Source: a virus
Strand: one strand, 5' to 3'
DNA length: 27,404 nucleotides
Virus record (IMG/VR): IMGVR_UViG_3300027963_000280
Coordinates: 1-27,404 of that record
Shown here: in pieces, positions 21,833-27,404 of the stretch
How the letters are laid out: each line of letters begins with the position of its first letter
How positions within the stretch are numbered: the stretch's first letter is position 1
The notes under the pieces: model-generated
What the model was told of the DNA's origin: nothing
The model's database searches: none
The model's input: only the letters and a program-made list of their open reading frames with translations
Made by a program: the position numbers and the translations under genes

Positions 21833-22047
21833 TAGTTACCTCCTAGTAGTAGTTGTGCTTCCTCGGCAGTTAAACCAAGACGATCAAGAACTGCTTGTCG
21901 TGCAGTTGCTTTTGCTTGTGCTTCAACAGCAATTTGCGGATCTACATAACTTGCTAATTTGTAAGCATCAAATTCATCTTTGTTCATTGGCCGTTCAATT
22001 TCCTCACCAGTTAAAACATCAACAATTTTAATTATTGGATTTGTCAT
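21832..22047 (-). CDS. Small adhesin-partner family protein (71 aa)
   Basis: GGAGG precedes the ATG, which overlaps the stop of the 238-aa adhesin (TAATG). MTNPIIKIVDVLTGEEIERP is followed by MNKDEFDAYKLA, an Ala/Gln-rich helix and LTAEEAQLLLGGN. It keeps the layout of the 20950 and 24655 genes, namely a beta hairpin ending E-R-P/D-R-E then M-x-x-x-E-F-x-x-Y, but differs at most other residues. The position directly after an adhesin is the same. The overlapping start suggests the pair is made in fixed ratio. Confidence 0.7.
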   Translation of the reverse strand: MTNPIIKIVDVLTGEEIERPMNKDEFDAYKLASYVDPQIAVEAQAKATARQAVLDRLGLTAEEAQLLLGGN

Positions 22048-22763
22048 TATGAACCTCCATATAGGTAAGCAGTTCCACCAGAAAAAGTTCCACCAGTCAC
22101 AAAAATTTGAATGCTTGAAACAACGCTAGAACTTTTGAAAAATCCTTCTGTCCCTTGATACTCTGTTCCTCCAGAAGTTTTTGCAGTCCAAGCCCTTATT
22201 TTTTTATAGCCACTTTGTTGCGCTGAACTAATTTCAGCAAATCCAGCTTGTGTGCTACTTATATTGCCAATATCAAAAGCACCAATTGCTTCACGATAAC
22301 TTTGGGCCTGAAAAATAGTTGGGTATAAATATAAACCATCATAATTTGCAGCGGTTGTATTGCTATTTAATGTAATTCTTACATCCTGACCAGCTGATGA
22401 ACCTGTCCAATCTTGCAACCAAACAAAATAATTATTATTGGTTAATCCTGTCAAAGACACACTTGAACCAGTTAAAGAAGTTGTTGATAACAATGACCAA
22501 GAAACATTTCCACCAACAACAGGTGTTGCCCACTTTAAACCAGTAGCCTCAGCACTATCTGCCGTAAGGACTGTATTATTAGCACCTACTCCAAGACGAG
22601 CAGGGGTATCTGCTGCCGTAGCAGTAATCAGATCCCCTTTAGCATCTACTATTGTAGAAGCAATCTCACTATGACTGTGTGTACCAGTGCCTATCGGATA
22701 CCAAACAGCATCTGTTGAGTCATAAACATAACCTGGTCTAGGGGTATTACTAATTGTTGCCAT
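22047..22763 (-). CDS. Tail-fiber protein with stalk module and shared C-terminal domain (238 aa)
   Basis: AGGAGG lies 11 bases before the ATG, within the end of the 49-aa gene. N-terminus: MATISNTPRPGYVYDSTDAV then WYPIGTGTHSHSEI (a common fiber attachment segment), followed by VDAKGDLITATAADTPARLG and TGLKWATP (about 38-80). The C-terminal domain has SLTGLTNNNYFVWLQDW and an SSSVVSSIQIFV segment, and ends TAYLYGGS. It is one of three long members (220, 238, 249 aa) whose stalks are alike while the tips are divergent, as expected for host-range proteins. Confidence 0.76.
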   Translation of the reverse strand: MATISNTPRPGYVYDSTDAVWYPIGTGTHSHSEIASTIVDAKGDLITATAADTPARLGVGANNTVLTADSAEATGLKWATPVVGGNVSWSLLSTTSLTGSSVSLTGLTNNNYFVWLQDWTGSSAGQDVRITLNSNTTAANYDGLYLYPTIFQAQSYREAIGAFDIGNISSTQAGFAEISSAQQSGYKKIRAWTAKTSGGTEYQGTEGFFKSSSVVSSIQIFVTGGTFSGGTAYLYGGS

Positions 22764-22766
22764 TGG

Positions 22767-22916
22767 TTAGTTGCCTCCTAGTAGTTGTTGAGCAATCATT
22801 TCATCATAAGTTGATTTAAGCATTGAGGTAAATTGCTCGTTGCCGTGGTCAATAATGGCGTGTTCTCTTTCAACACCGTCTGATTCTAAAACTTTAATAA
22901 AAGATACATTATCCAT
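22767..22916 (-). CDS. Very small adhesin-partner-like protein (49 aa)
   Basis: Translation gives MDNVSFIKVLESDGVEREHA, then IIDHGNEQFTSMLKSTYDEM and IAQQLLGGN. The ATG lies two bases after the stop of the collagen-like fiber gene, with GGAG about 9 bases upstream inside that gene. It ends in LLGGN like the 71-aa partner and occupies the same position after an adhesin, but lacks the Ala/Gln helix. It could be a trimmed or independently acquired partner. Good ribosome site, tight packing and lack of any alternative frame support it. Confidence 0.62.
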   Translation of the reverse strand: MDNVSFIKVLESDGVEREHAIIDHGNEQFTSMLKSTYDEMIAQQLLGGN

Positions 22917-22918
22917 TT

Positions 22919-24517
22919 TTATAACTCCGCACTAAATCCGATGTAAGCCGATGCTGAATTGTTTGCGCCAAAATAGCCGATATTTCCAGCAGTCATACCA
23001 GACCCTGTTCCATATACATAAGCATTTTTTGTGCTAGTTGTTGCTGAGTCTAAAGTCACTGAACTCATTGCATAATGAGTATTATCCCATTTGCTAAAAG
23101 CCAAAGTCGAACTATCTATTGCTGTTGGAGCAATTCGCATTTCTATTGGAAAAGCAAATAAACCAGTTCCCGCTGTTGTACTTTGAGCGAAGGCCGAACT
23201 TGCAAAAGATGAATAAACACCAGTAGCCGTGTATCTGTTGTAATACCTTTGACAAGCGGCTAACTCGCCTTGAACAGTTCCTGTTGCAGTTTGGAAGGCT
23301 GTTGCTGTTGAACCTGCTTCTAGTTGCCAGCCAAAAGTATCTACTGTAAAAGTAGAGTTAATTGGATGGTAAACATCCATAGTCAAATATGAACCAGTAC
23401 CAACAGTTTTACCAGCAATAGATGGAACTGTAAAAGAATATGTAAATCGTTGCCAAGATGTTGTAACTGAAATACTTGATGCAACAGTTGTGCTTGTTTC
23501 AGAAGAACCGCCTGAACCAAAACGCTGACGAGCATAGATTGCAGGCAATGTTGTAGTTGATGAAGCCTTAGCCCAAAAACTAAATGTTACAGTTTGACCA
23601 GCAAATGTGTTTGCGTTTTCAATTCTTTGGCAAATGTAATTGTAACTTGCACCAGTTCCAGCAACGCTTTGATTGAATCGGAAAAAGTATGGGTATTCAT
23701 ATCCTGCAATATCTCCATATCCCATAGTCTGACGACTAAATGTACGAGTACCACCTGAACCATCGCCTATCCATAGGAATCGGTCAGCAGAAAATGTTTC
23801 TGACCCAGTTCCTGCTATAGAAGTACCTCTTTGCCATACACCAAAGTCACCATTAATGATTTTATTCTTACCAGCAAAGAAGTTTGTAGTTTGTGGAATA
23901 AAACCGCTGTTAACTTGAGCCTGTGTGTAAACATCTGCAATAGCAAGTACTGCACTACCAATTACCTCAATGATATCGCCCGTAAGAGTTGCATCAATTA
24001 AGGTGATAGATGTGCCATTTGTTGCCGTGTAATCATTGCCACGAGATAAAAGCGTACCGTTTCGGTATACCTGCTCATATCCTGCTGTATAACTTAAAGT
24101 AACTGAACTGTCATCTAATCCAGTTAATGATGTTGTACCACCAGTAGGAGCCTTTGACCATCGAACTACCGCTTGACCAACTACTGCTCCATCTGTGTCT
24201 ACCCAAATAACCCCGTCTACTGGACTTGCTGGTTCAGTAGTTTGTGCAAATGCCATTCCTGTTGGGCCAGTCTGACCCGTTACACCTGTATTGCCCTGTG
24301 CCCCTGTATTTCCAGTTGCACCTGTATTTCCATTAGCACCCGTTTGACCAGTAGGTCCTGTACTACCCGTTGCACCTGTAGCACCAGTTGCCCCTGTTGA
24401 ATAAGGAACAGTCGAACGAACGACCTCCCAGACAGTGCCATTCCACTTCCAAACACGGTTGCCAACTGTGTGGGTAGAGTTGACAGATGGCGAGTTAGGA
24501 AAATCTATTGCTGGCAT
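22919..24517 (-). CDS. Collagen-like tail fiber with C-terminal carbohydrate-binding region (532 aa)
   Basis: AGGAGG about 5 bases before the ATG and a promoter upstream. Domains in order: N-terminal [20 protein letters not shown] attachment segment (6-25) with WNGTVWEVV; a Gly-X-Thr collagen-like stalk (42-87, about 15 triplets); [18 protein letters not shown] (93-110); a beta linker with [19 protein letters not shown] (142-160); [16 protein letters not shown] at 218-233, the signature of a phage fiber beta-sandwich domain; and a C-terminal part with QRYYNRY. The longest gene of the array, it is likely the main fiber shaft and tip. Confidence 0.85.
   Translation of the reverse strand: MPAIDFPNSPSVNSTHTVGNRVWKWNGTVWEVVRSTVPYSTGATGATGATGSTGPTGQTGANGNTGATGNTGAQGNTGVTGQTGPTGMAFAQTTEPASPVDGVIWVDTDGAVVGQAVVRWSKAPTGGTTSLTGLDDSSVTLSYTAGYEQVYRNGTLLSRGNDYTATNGTSITLIDATLTGDIIEVIGSAVLAIADVYTQAQVNSGFIPQTTNFFAGKNKIINGDFGVWQRGTSIAGTGSETFSADRFLWIGDGSGGTRTFSRQTMGYGDIAGYEYPYFFRFNQSVAGTGASYNYICQRIENANTFAGQTVTFSFWAKASSTTTLPAIYARQRFGSGGSSETSTTVASSISVTTSWQRFTYSFTVPSIAGKTVGTGSYLTMDVYHPINSTFTVDTFGWQLEAGSTATAFQTATGTVQGELAACQRYYNRYTATGVYSSFASSAFAQSTTAGTGLFAFPIEMRIAPTAIDSSTLAFSKWDNTHYAMSSVTLDSATTSTKNAYVYGTGSGMTAGNIGYFGANNSASAYIGFSAEL
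24257..24394 (-). repeat. Collagen-like Gly-X-Y coding repeat
   Basis: About 15 consecutive G-x-T/N/Q triplets in the 532-aa fiber, with Thr in most third positions. The DNA is repetitive (9-base and 18-base near-repeats), so copy number may vary by slippage. Collagen triplets give trimeric rigid stalks in phage fibers. Confidence 0.85.
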
Positions 24518-24539
24518 GGTTCCTCCTAGTTACCTACGT

Positions 24540-24545
24540 ATTATA
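24540..24545 (-). promoter_or_regulatory. -10 element (TATAAT) for the collagen-like fiber gene
   Basis: A perfect TATAAT on the minus strand lies 22 bases before the ATG at 24517, with AGGAGG between. No convincing -35 is seen (TATTAA at 17 bases). The rest of the 137-base gap (24518-24654) holds only A+T-rich DNA and a weak broken stem near 24620-24640. Confidence 0.5.
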
Positions 24546-24654
24546 GTGGGTAATTACCTGCGTTAATAGTTTAAAACTGATTTTTAATGCGCGATTTTAA
24601 AGGATTTATAGCCCTAGAAAGGGGTCTATCCATTATTACCGCGGTGCTCCTTAA

Positions 24655-24864
24655 TTAAGAAAGTAAAAGTTTTGCTTGTTCTTCTGTAATGCCTAGTTGT
24701 GCTAGTAGGGCTGCCTTAGCAGTTGCCTTTGCTTCTGCCTCTGCTTGTGCAGTTGCCTGTGCTGCCTGGTCTGCTTGATATTGAGCAAACTCAGCATCAT
24801 TCATTTCTCTATCAACAACTTCATTAGTTGCTTGATTGTGTATTCTTACCATTGGTTTAGCCAT
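24655..24864 (-). CDS. Small adhesin-partner family protein (69 aa)
   Basis: The ATG at 24864 is chosen because the protein then begins MAKPMVRIHNQATNEVVDRE, aligning with the 72-aa copy at 20950, and because GGAG lies about 9 bases upstream; a longer frame to 24903 would overlap the adhesin gene. The middle MNDAEFAQYQADQAAQA is shared almost exactly with that copy; the C-terminus LGITEEQAKLLLS differs. It follows the 249-aa adhesin by one base and ends the first segment of the array, before a new promoter. Confidence 0.72.
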   Translation of the reverse strand: MAKPMVRIHNQATNEVVDREMNDAEFAQYQADQAAQATAQAEAEAKATAKAALLAQLGITEEQAKLLLS

Positions 24865-24865
24865 A

Positions 24866-25615
24866 TTATTTAACTCCGTATATCTTAACAGTTCCAGCGG
24901 CAAATGTGCCAGAAGCGATTGAAAATACTAAAGAAGAAATTGCTGTATTGGTTACAACCGCACCTGCTGCCATAAATAATCCACTTTGTGCTGCAGTAAC
25001 ATTTCCATACCAACTAAAAGGCTTACTGCTTGTAGTATCTGCATAATTAGATATATTCAAATAAAGAGCAGAAGGTGTTGCCGAGGTGCTTGTTCCAATA
25101 TTAGGGCTTGTTATATTTGCGTAAGTAACACCATCTGCTGTACTAGCACCTGCCAACAAAAGACTTAGTCCAATAGAATTTGTTCCATTAGGTTTAATAA
25201 AAAATTGGTCTGCGCCTGTTGAATAAACATTAGATACTACTATAACAAGATTTGTGTAAGTTTGATTTATACTTGAGATTGTTGTGCTTGCACCACTTAG
25301 AGATGTTGTGCTAAGTAAAGTTATACCACCGCTTGAAGGCGTAGCCCACTCCAAACCTGTTGCCTGACCAGAGGCAGCAGTTAAGACTGTGCCGTTTGCA
25401 CCTACGGCTAATCTAGCAACAGTATCTGCAGCAGTAGCAGCGATGATGTCGCCTTTAGCATCTACAATAGTAGGGTTAATTGCTGATGCAGAACCTATCT
25501 TGCTATCAATCTGTGTCTGGATAGCAGAGGTAACACCATCTACATACCCTAACTCAGTTGCAGTTACAGCACTTAGTGCGGTACTTGCGTTTGCGAGGTC
25601 TCTTGCTTTACTCAT
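24866..25615 (-). CDS. Tail-fiber protein with stalk module and shared C-terminal domain (249 aa)
   Basis: GAGG lies about 8 bases before the ATG; the upstream stop is one base away. N-terminus MSKARDLANASTALSAVTAT and ELGYVDGVTSAIQTQIDSK (about 21-39) is a well-known fiber repeat of marine and freshwater phages. VDAKGDIIAATAADTVARLA and TGLEWATP (about 51-92) form the stalk module. The tip has SSINQTYTNLVIVVSN, LNISNYADTTSSKPFSWYG, NTAISSLVF and a final VKIYGVK. It is the most complete member, containing every module seen in the others. Confidence 0.78.
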   Translation of the reverse strand: MSKARDLANASTALSAVTATELGYVDGVTSAIQTQIDSKIGSASAINPTIVDAKGDIIAATAADTVARLAVGANGTVLTAASGQATGLEWATPSSGGITLLSTTSLSGASTTISSINQTYTNLVIVVSNVYSTGADQFFIKPNGTNSIGLSLLLAGASTADGVTYANITSPNIGTSTSATPSALYLNISNYADTTSSKPFSWYGNVTAAQSGLFMAAGAVVTNTAISSLVFSIASGTFAAGTVKIYGVK

Positions 25616-25616
25616 T

Positions 25617-25922
25617 TTATTCCTCTACTATGTGATCTGAATTACTACAAGTCCAACGACAAGTTGCCTCATCAAGTGTTACCTCTGGATGACAGTTTGG
25701 TTTAGGCGCGATAAAGGCATCTCTCTCGGCATCATAGGTATAACCGATACCTGCGTAGTTCTTGCGGATGTTGTTATTGTAAGATGTTCTCTTACACACC
25801 TGACCTCTGAAGTTTCCATACCAGGTCTCGGTACTTAATCCTTCAATAGTTTCAGTTTCATTAATACCTACTATAATTTCAGTAACGATATTATTATTAT
25901 CTAAGAACGCGTAATGTGCCAT
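25617..25922 (-). CDS. MAHYAF-type virion/tail-associated protein, short form (101 aa)
   Basis: The ATG at 25922 overlaps the stop of the Gly-rich gene (TAATG) and aligns with its homolog; a start at 25931 is possible but not favoured. MAHYAFLDNNNIVTEIIVG, CKRTSYNNNIRKNYAGIGYT, YDAERDAFIAPKPNC and LDEATCRWTC follow the 20501-20869 gene, but the C-terminal MYRWDE block is missing and extra cysteines appear. Its role among fiber genes is unknown; the family occurs widely in aquatic phages. Two copies in one array are worth noting. Confidence 0.78.
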   Translation of the reverse strand: MAHYAFLDNNNIVTEIIVGINETETIEGLSTETWYGNFRGQVCKRTSYNNNIRKNYAGIGYTYDAERDAFIAPKPNCHPEVTLDEATCRWTCSNSDHIVEE

Positions 25923-27097
25923 TATGCCCAACTCACATTTCCTGTGCCTGCTGTTATTGTTGTAACTTTATATGAACCATCTGTTGTAGTTGAACCAGTT
26001 AATCCAGCACCGATTGTAATTGTGCCACCAGAAGTAAGGTATCTAAGAATTACAATTCCTGCACCACCACTGCCACCATTACCACCGCCTGAACCACCAC
26101 CACCGCCTGAACCATTTGAACCAGATGATGACTCTGAACCATCAGTACCACCAATACCACCACCACCAGAACCACCAGCGCCAGAACTATTGTATGAACC
26201 ACCACCGCCACCTGCTCTTGTTACAGGAGTTCCAGTTACCATAGAAACTGATACACCAGCGCCACCAGAACCGCCAATTGCGCCTGCTTGAGTTGGTGCT
26301 CCACCAACCGCACCAGCACCGCCGCCGCCTGCTCCACCGCCACCGCTAGAACCGCCACCACCGTTAAAACCTTGAACTGGAGAGGCTGTTCTAGTACCAC
26401 CAGATTCACTTCCAGAAGCACTTCTTGCACCGCCACCAGAGCCGCCACTACCGCCAGTATAAAAACTACTATTAGTACCGCCAGCACCAAATCCGCCACC
26501 AGTTGAAGTTATAGTAGAAAATACAGAGTTGTTACCAGGACTGCCAGCACCAGCACTTGTTGCACCAGCACCACCACCACCAACTGTAACTGTGTAATTT
26601 GTGCTAAGTGCTGCAGAAAGCGCAGACTCTAATGTTCCACCACCGCCAGTATTAGTTACTGTGCAACGGAATCCACCCGCACCTCCGCCGCCTCCATAGT
26701 ATCTACCTCCGCCGCCTCCACCTGCAAGAACAAGGTAGTCAACACTTATAGTGGGAACATCAGTTGTAATTGAATTAGATGCAGCAGATAAAGGAGAATC
26801 ACCATTAGCATTAGTTGCTTTTACTGTAAATGTATATGAAGTATTACTAGCCAATCCAGAAACTGTTATTGGTGAACTACCTGTACCAGTAATAGAACTA
26901 GGAGTAGAAGTTGCGGTAAATGTAGAACCAGCAGCACCTAAAGTTGCAGCAGTGTAGGCAACAGTTGCTGTTGAACTACCAGTTTTAGTAGCCGCGCCAA
27001 TAGTAGGAGCCTCAGGTTTAGCAGCAGAAGTTGAGCCTCTACTTAATTTAAAACTATTTTTTATACTACTACCATCAGAAAATCTTTTTACTGCCAT
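25922..27097 (-). CDS. Glycine-rich adhesin with N-terminal FN3 domain (391 aa)
   Basis: Overlaps the previous gene by TAATG. Residues 1-25 are a basic, Ser-rich attachment segment (MAVKRFSDGSSIKNSFKLSR). Residues about 27-112 form an FN3 module with SGLASNTSYTFTVKATNANG. From residue about 118 to 350 the protein is extremely Gly-rich, with many GGGG runs broken by Ser, Ala, Tyr and Phe, as in the polyglycine-sandwich tips of some T-even-like adhesins; it ends VDYLVLAG-like at the front and GGAGIVILRY at the back, hallmarks of a Gly-rich domain family in phage tails. The likely role is receptor recognition. Confidence 0.8.
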   Translation of the reverse strand: MAVKRFSDGSSIKNSFKLSRGSTSAAKPEAPTIGAATKTGSSTATVAYTAATLGAAGSTFTATSTPSSITGTGSSPITVSGLASNTSYTFTVKATNANGDSPLSAASNSITTDVPTISVDYLVLAGGGGGGRYYGGGGGAGGFRCTVTNTGGGGTLESALSAALSTNYTVTVGGGGAGATSAGAGSPGNNSVFSTITSTGGGFGAGGTNSSFYTGGSGGSGGGARSASGSESGGTRTASPVQGFNGGGGSSGGGGAGGGGAGAVGGAPTQAGAIGGSGGAGVSVSMVTGTPVTRAGGGGGSYNSSGAGGSGGGGIGGTDGSESSSGSNGSGGGGGSGGGNGGSGGAGIVILRYLTSGGTITIGAGLTGSTTTDGSYKVTTITAGTGNVSWA

Positions 27098-27404
27098 TAG
27101 GCAATCTCACTTCCGTATGCATTAAATGCTAAAGTGGCTGTTGAAGCATACACTGTAACAACATCAGTTGTTGCTAGTGTAAGTCCAAGAGTTAATGTTG
27201 TTGTATCAGTTGCTCCTACAGTTACATCATAAGCAATATACATTGCGTTAGTCTGTACTGCACCAGCAGGTCTAACAGAAATACGAAATGTAGCAGCAGA
27301 ACCAGCAAGGTTTGCTACCGTGATAGTAGACACTACCGTTGAAGTACTTGCAGGTACTGTATATAAAGTTGTTGCTGTTATAGCACTTGGGTTGCTTTGA
27401 CCAA
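27097..27404 (-). CDS. Virion beta-sandwich protein, C-terminal 101 residues (5' end outside window)
   Basis: The frame is open to the window edge, so the GTG at 27333 is internal. Visible sequence begins GQSNPSAITATTLYTVPAST and continues through TFRISVRPAGAV and MYIAYDVTVGATDTTTLTLG to a final NAYGSEIA. This pattern (TLYTVP, FRISVRPAG, a D-T-x-x-x-L-T-L-G strand, F-x-x-x-G-S-E-I end) is frequent in phage structural proteins of the tail-tip region. The Gly-rich adhesin gene overlaps its stop. The true start cannot be assigned here. Confidence 0.75.
   Translation of the reverse strand, partial: GQSNPSAITATTLYTVPASTSTVVSTITVANLAGSAATFRISVRPAGAVQTNAMYIAYDVTVGATDTTTLTLGLTLATTDVVTVYASTATLAFNAYGSEIA

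Noticed and set aside
24173-24400. Cys-rich plus-strand frame resembling a metallothionein-like protein
   Set aside because: It is the antisense of the collagen Gly-X-Thr repeat, whose codons create regular Cys residues.
25914-26506. Pro-rich and Cys/Thr-rich plus-strand frames and a Val/Ala-rich minus-strand frame
   Set aside because: They arise from the GC-rich glycine codons of the Gly-rich adhesin read in other frames; there is no ribosome site and no independent support.
27097-27333. GTG at 27333 as the true start of the last gene
   Set aside because: The frame continues to the window edge with family-typical TLYTVPAST sequence, so the gene is truncated by the window.
18601-27404. Diversity-generating retroelement acting on the adhesins
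   Set aside because: No reverse transcriptase is encoded in the window and no template/variable repeat pair with A-specific differences was noticed. The possibility outside the window remains open.

Overview
The window is A+T-rich DNA that looks like part of a tailed bacteriophage genome. Its host is probably an actinobacterium: two WhiB-like iron-sulfur proteins are encoded (a family confined to Actinobacteria and their phages), and three genes carry a TANNNT box 6 to 7 bases before the ATG, the layout of leaderless actinobacterial promoters. Low G+C and the style of the tail genes suggest a freshwater host such as a Nanopelagicales-like lineage, but that is inference. No terminase, capsid, portal, integrase or tRNA gene is visible, so this is an internal part of a larger genome.

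Layout, plus strand. (1) 2-1618: the C-terminal part of a fibronectin-III-type fiber/adhesin, cut by the window edge. (2) 1646-2882: four paralogous coiled-coil microproteins (70-75 aa) plus a fifth short coiled-coil protein. (3) 2882-9775: a replication and recombination block: an unknown 156-aa protein, family A DNA polymerase with proofreading domain, RuvC-like resolvase, SNF2-type helicase with a zinc-finger insertion, Cas4/RecB-like nuclease with a 4-Cys cluster, Sak4-like ATPase, and a DUF669-type single-strand binding protein. A long hairpin follows. (4) 9863-13474: a putative glycosyltransferase, then small accessory genes including a DUF6378-like protein, a WhiB-like protein, a CxxC protein, and a second WhiB-like protein fused to a zinc ribbon and preceded by a direct repeat and a leaderless-type promoter. 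(5) 13543-14685: a secreted FN3-like protein with its own promoter and a strong terminator, a moron-like unit. (6) 14760-16441: a glycosyltransferase and a sugar-nucleotide epimerase.

Minus strand. (7) 16434-18337: two more glycosyltransferases, convergent with and overlapping the epimerase. (8) 18372-18566: a probable 64-aa very basic protein that seems to begin at CTG behind a perfect AGGAGG. (9) 18601-27404: a large array of tail-fiber or receptor-binding genes, read right to left and mostly overlapping or abutting. It contains a glycine-rich adhesin, a collagen-like fiber, six proteins sharing one C-terminal domain, two MAH(F/Y)A-type virion proteins, and a family of small Ala/Gln/Glu-rich proteins. 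Four successive adhesin genes are each followed directly by one such small gene.

Working together: the replication block supplies polymerase, helicase and a full annealing/recombination set. The WhiB genes probably adjust host transcription. The secreted protein probably changes the host surface. The sugar genes may decorate virion or host surface, and the array gives the particle several alternative or combined tip adhesins. The most unusual parts are the adhesin/small-partner cassettes, the tandem coiled-coil microgenes, the self-contained secreted gene, the WhiB-zinc-ribbon fusion with its operator-like repeat, and the cryptic basic gene.
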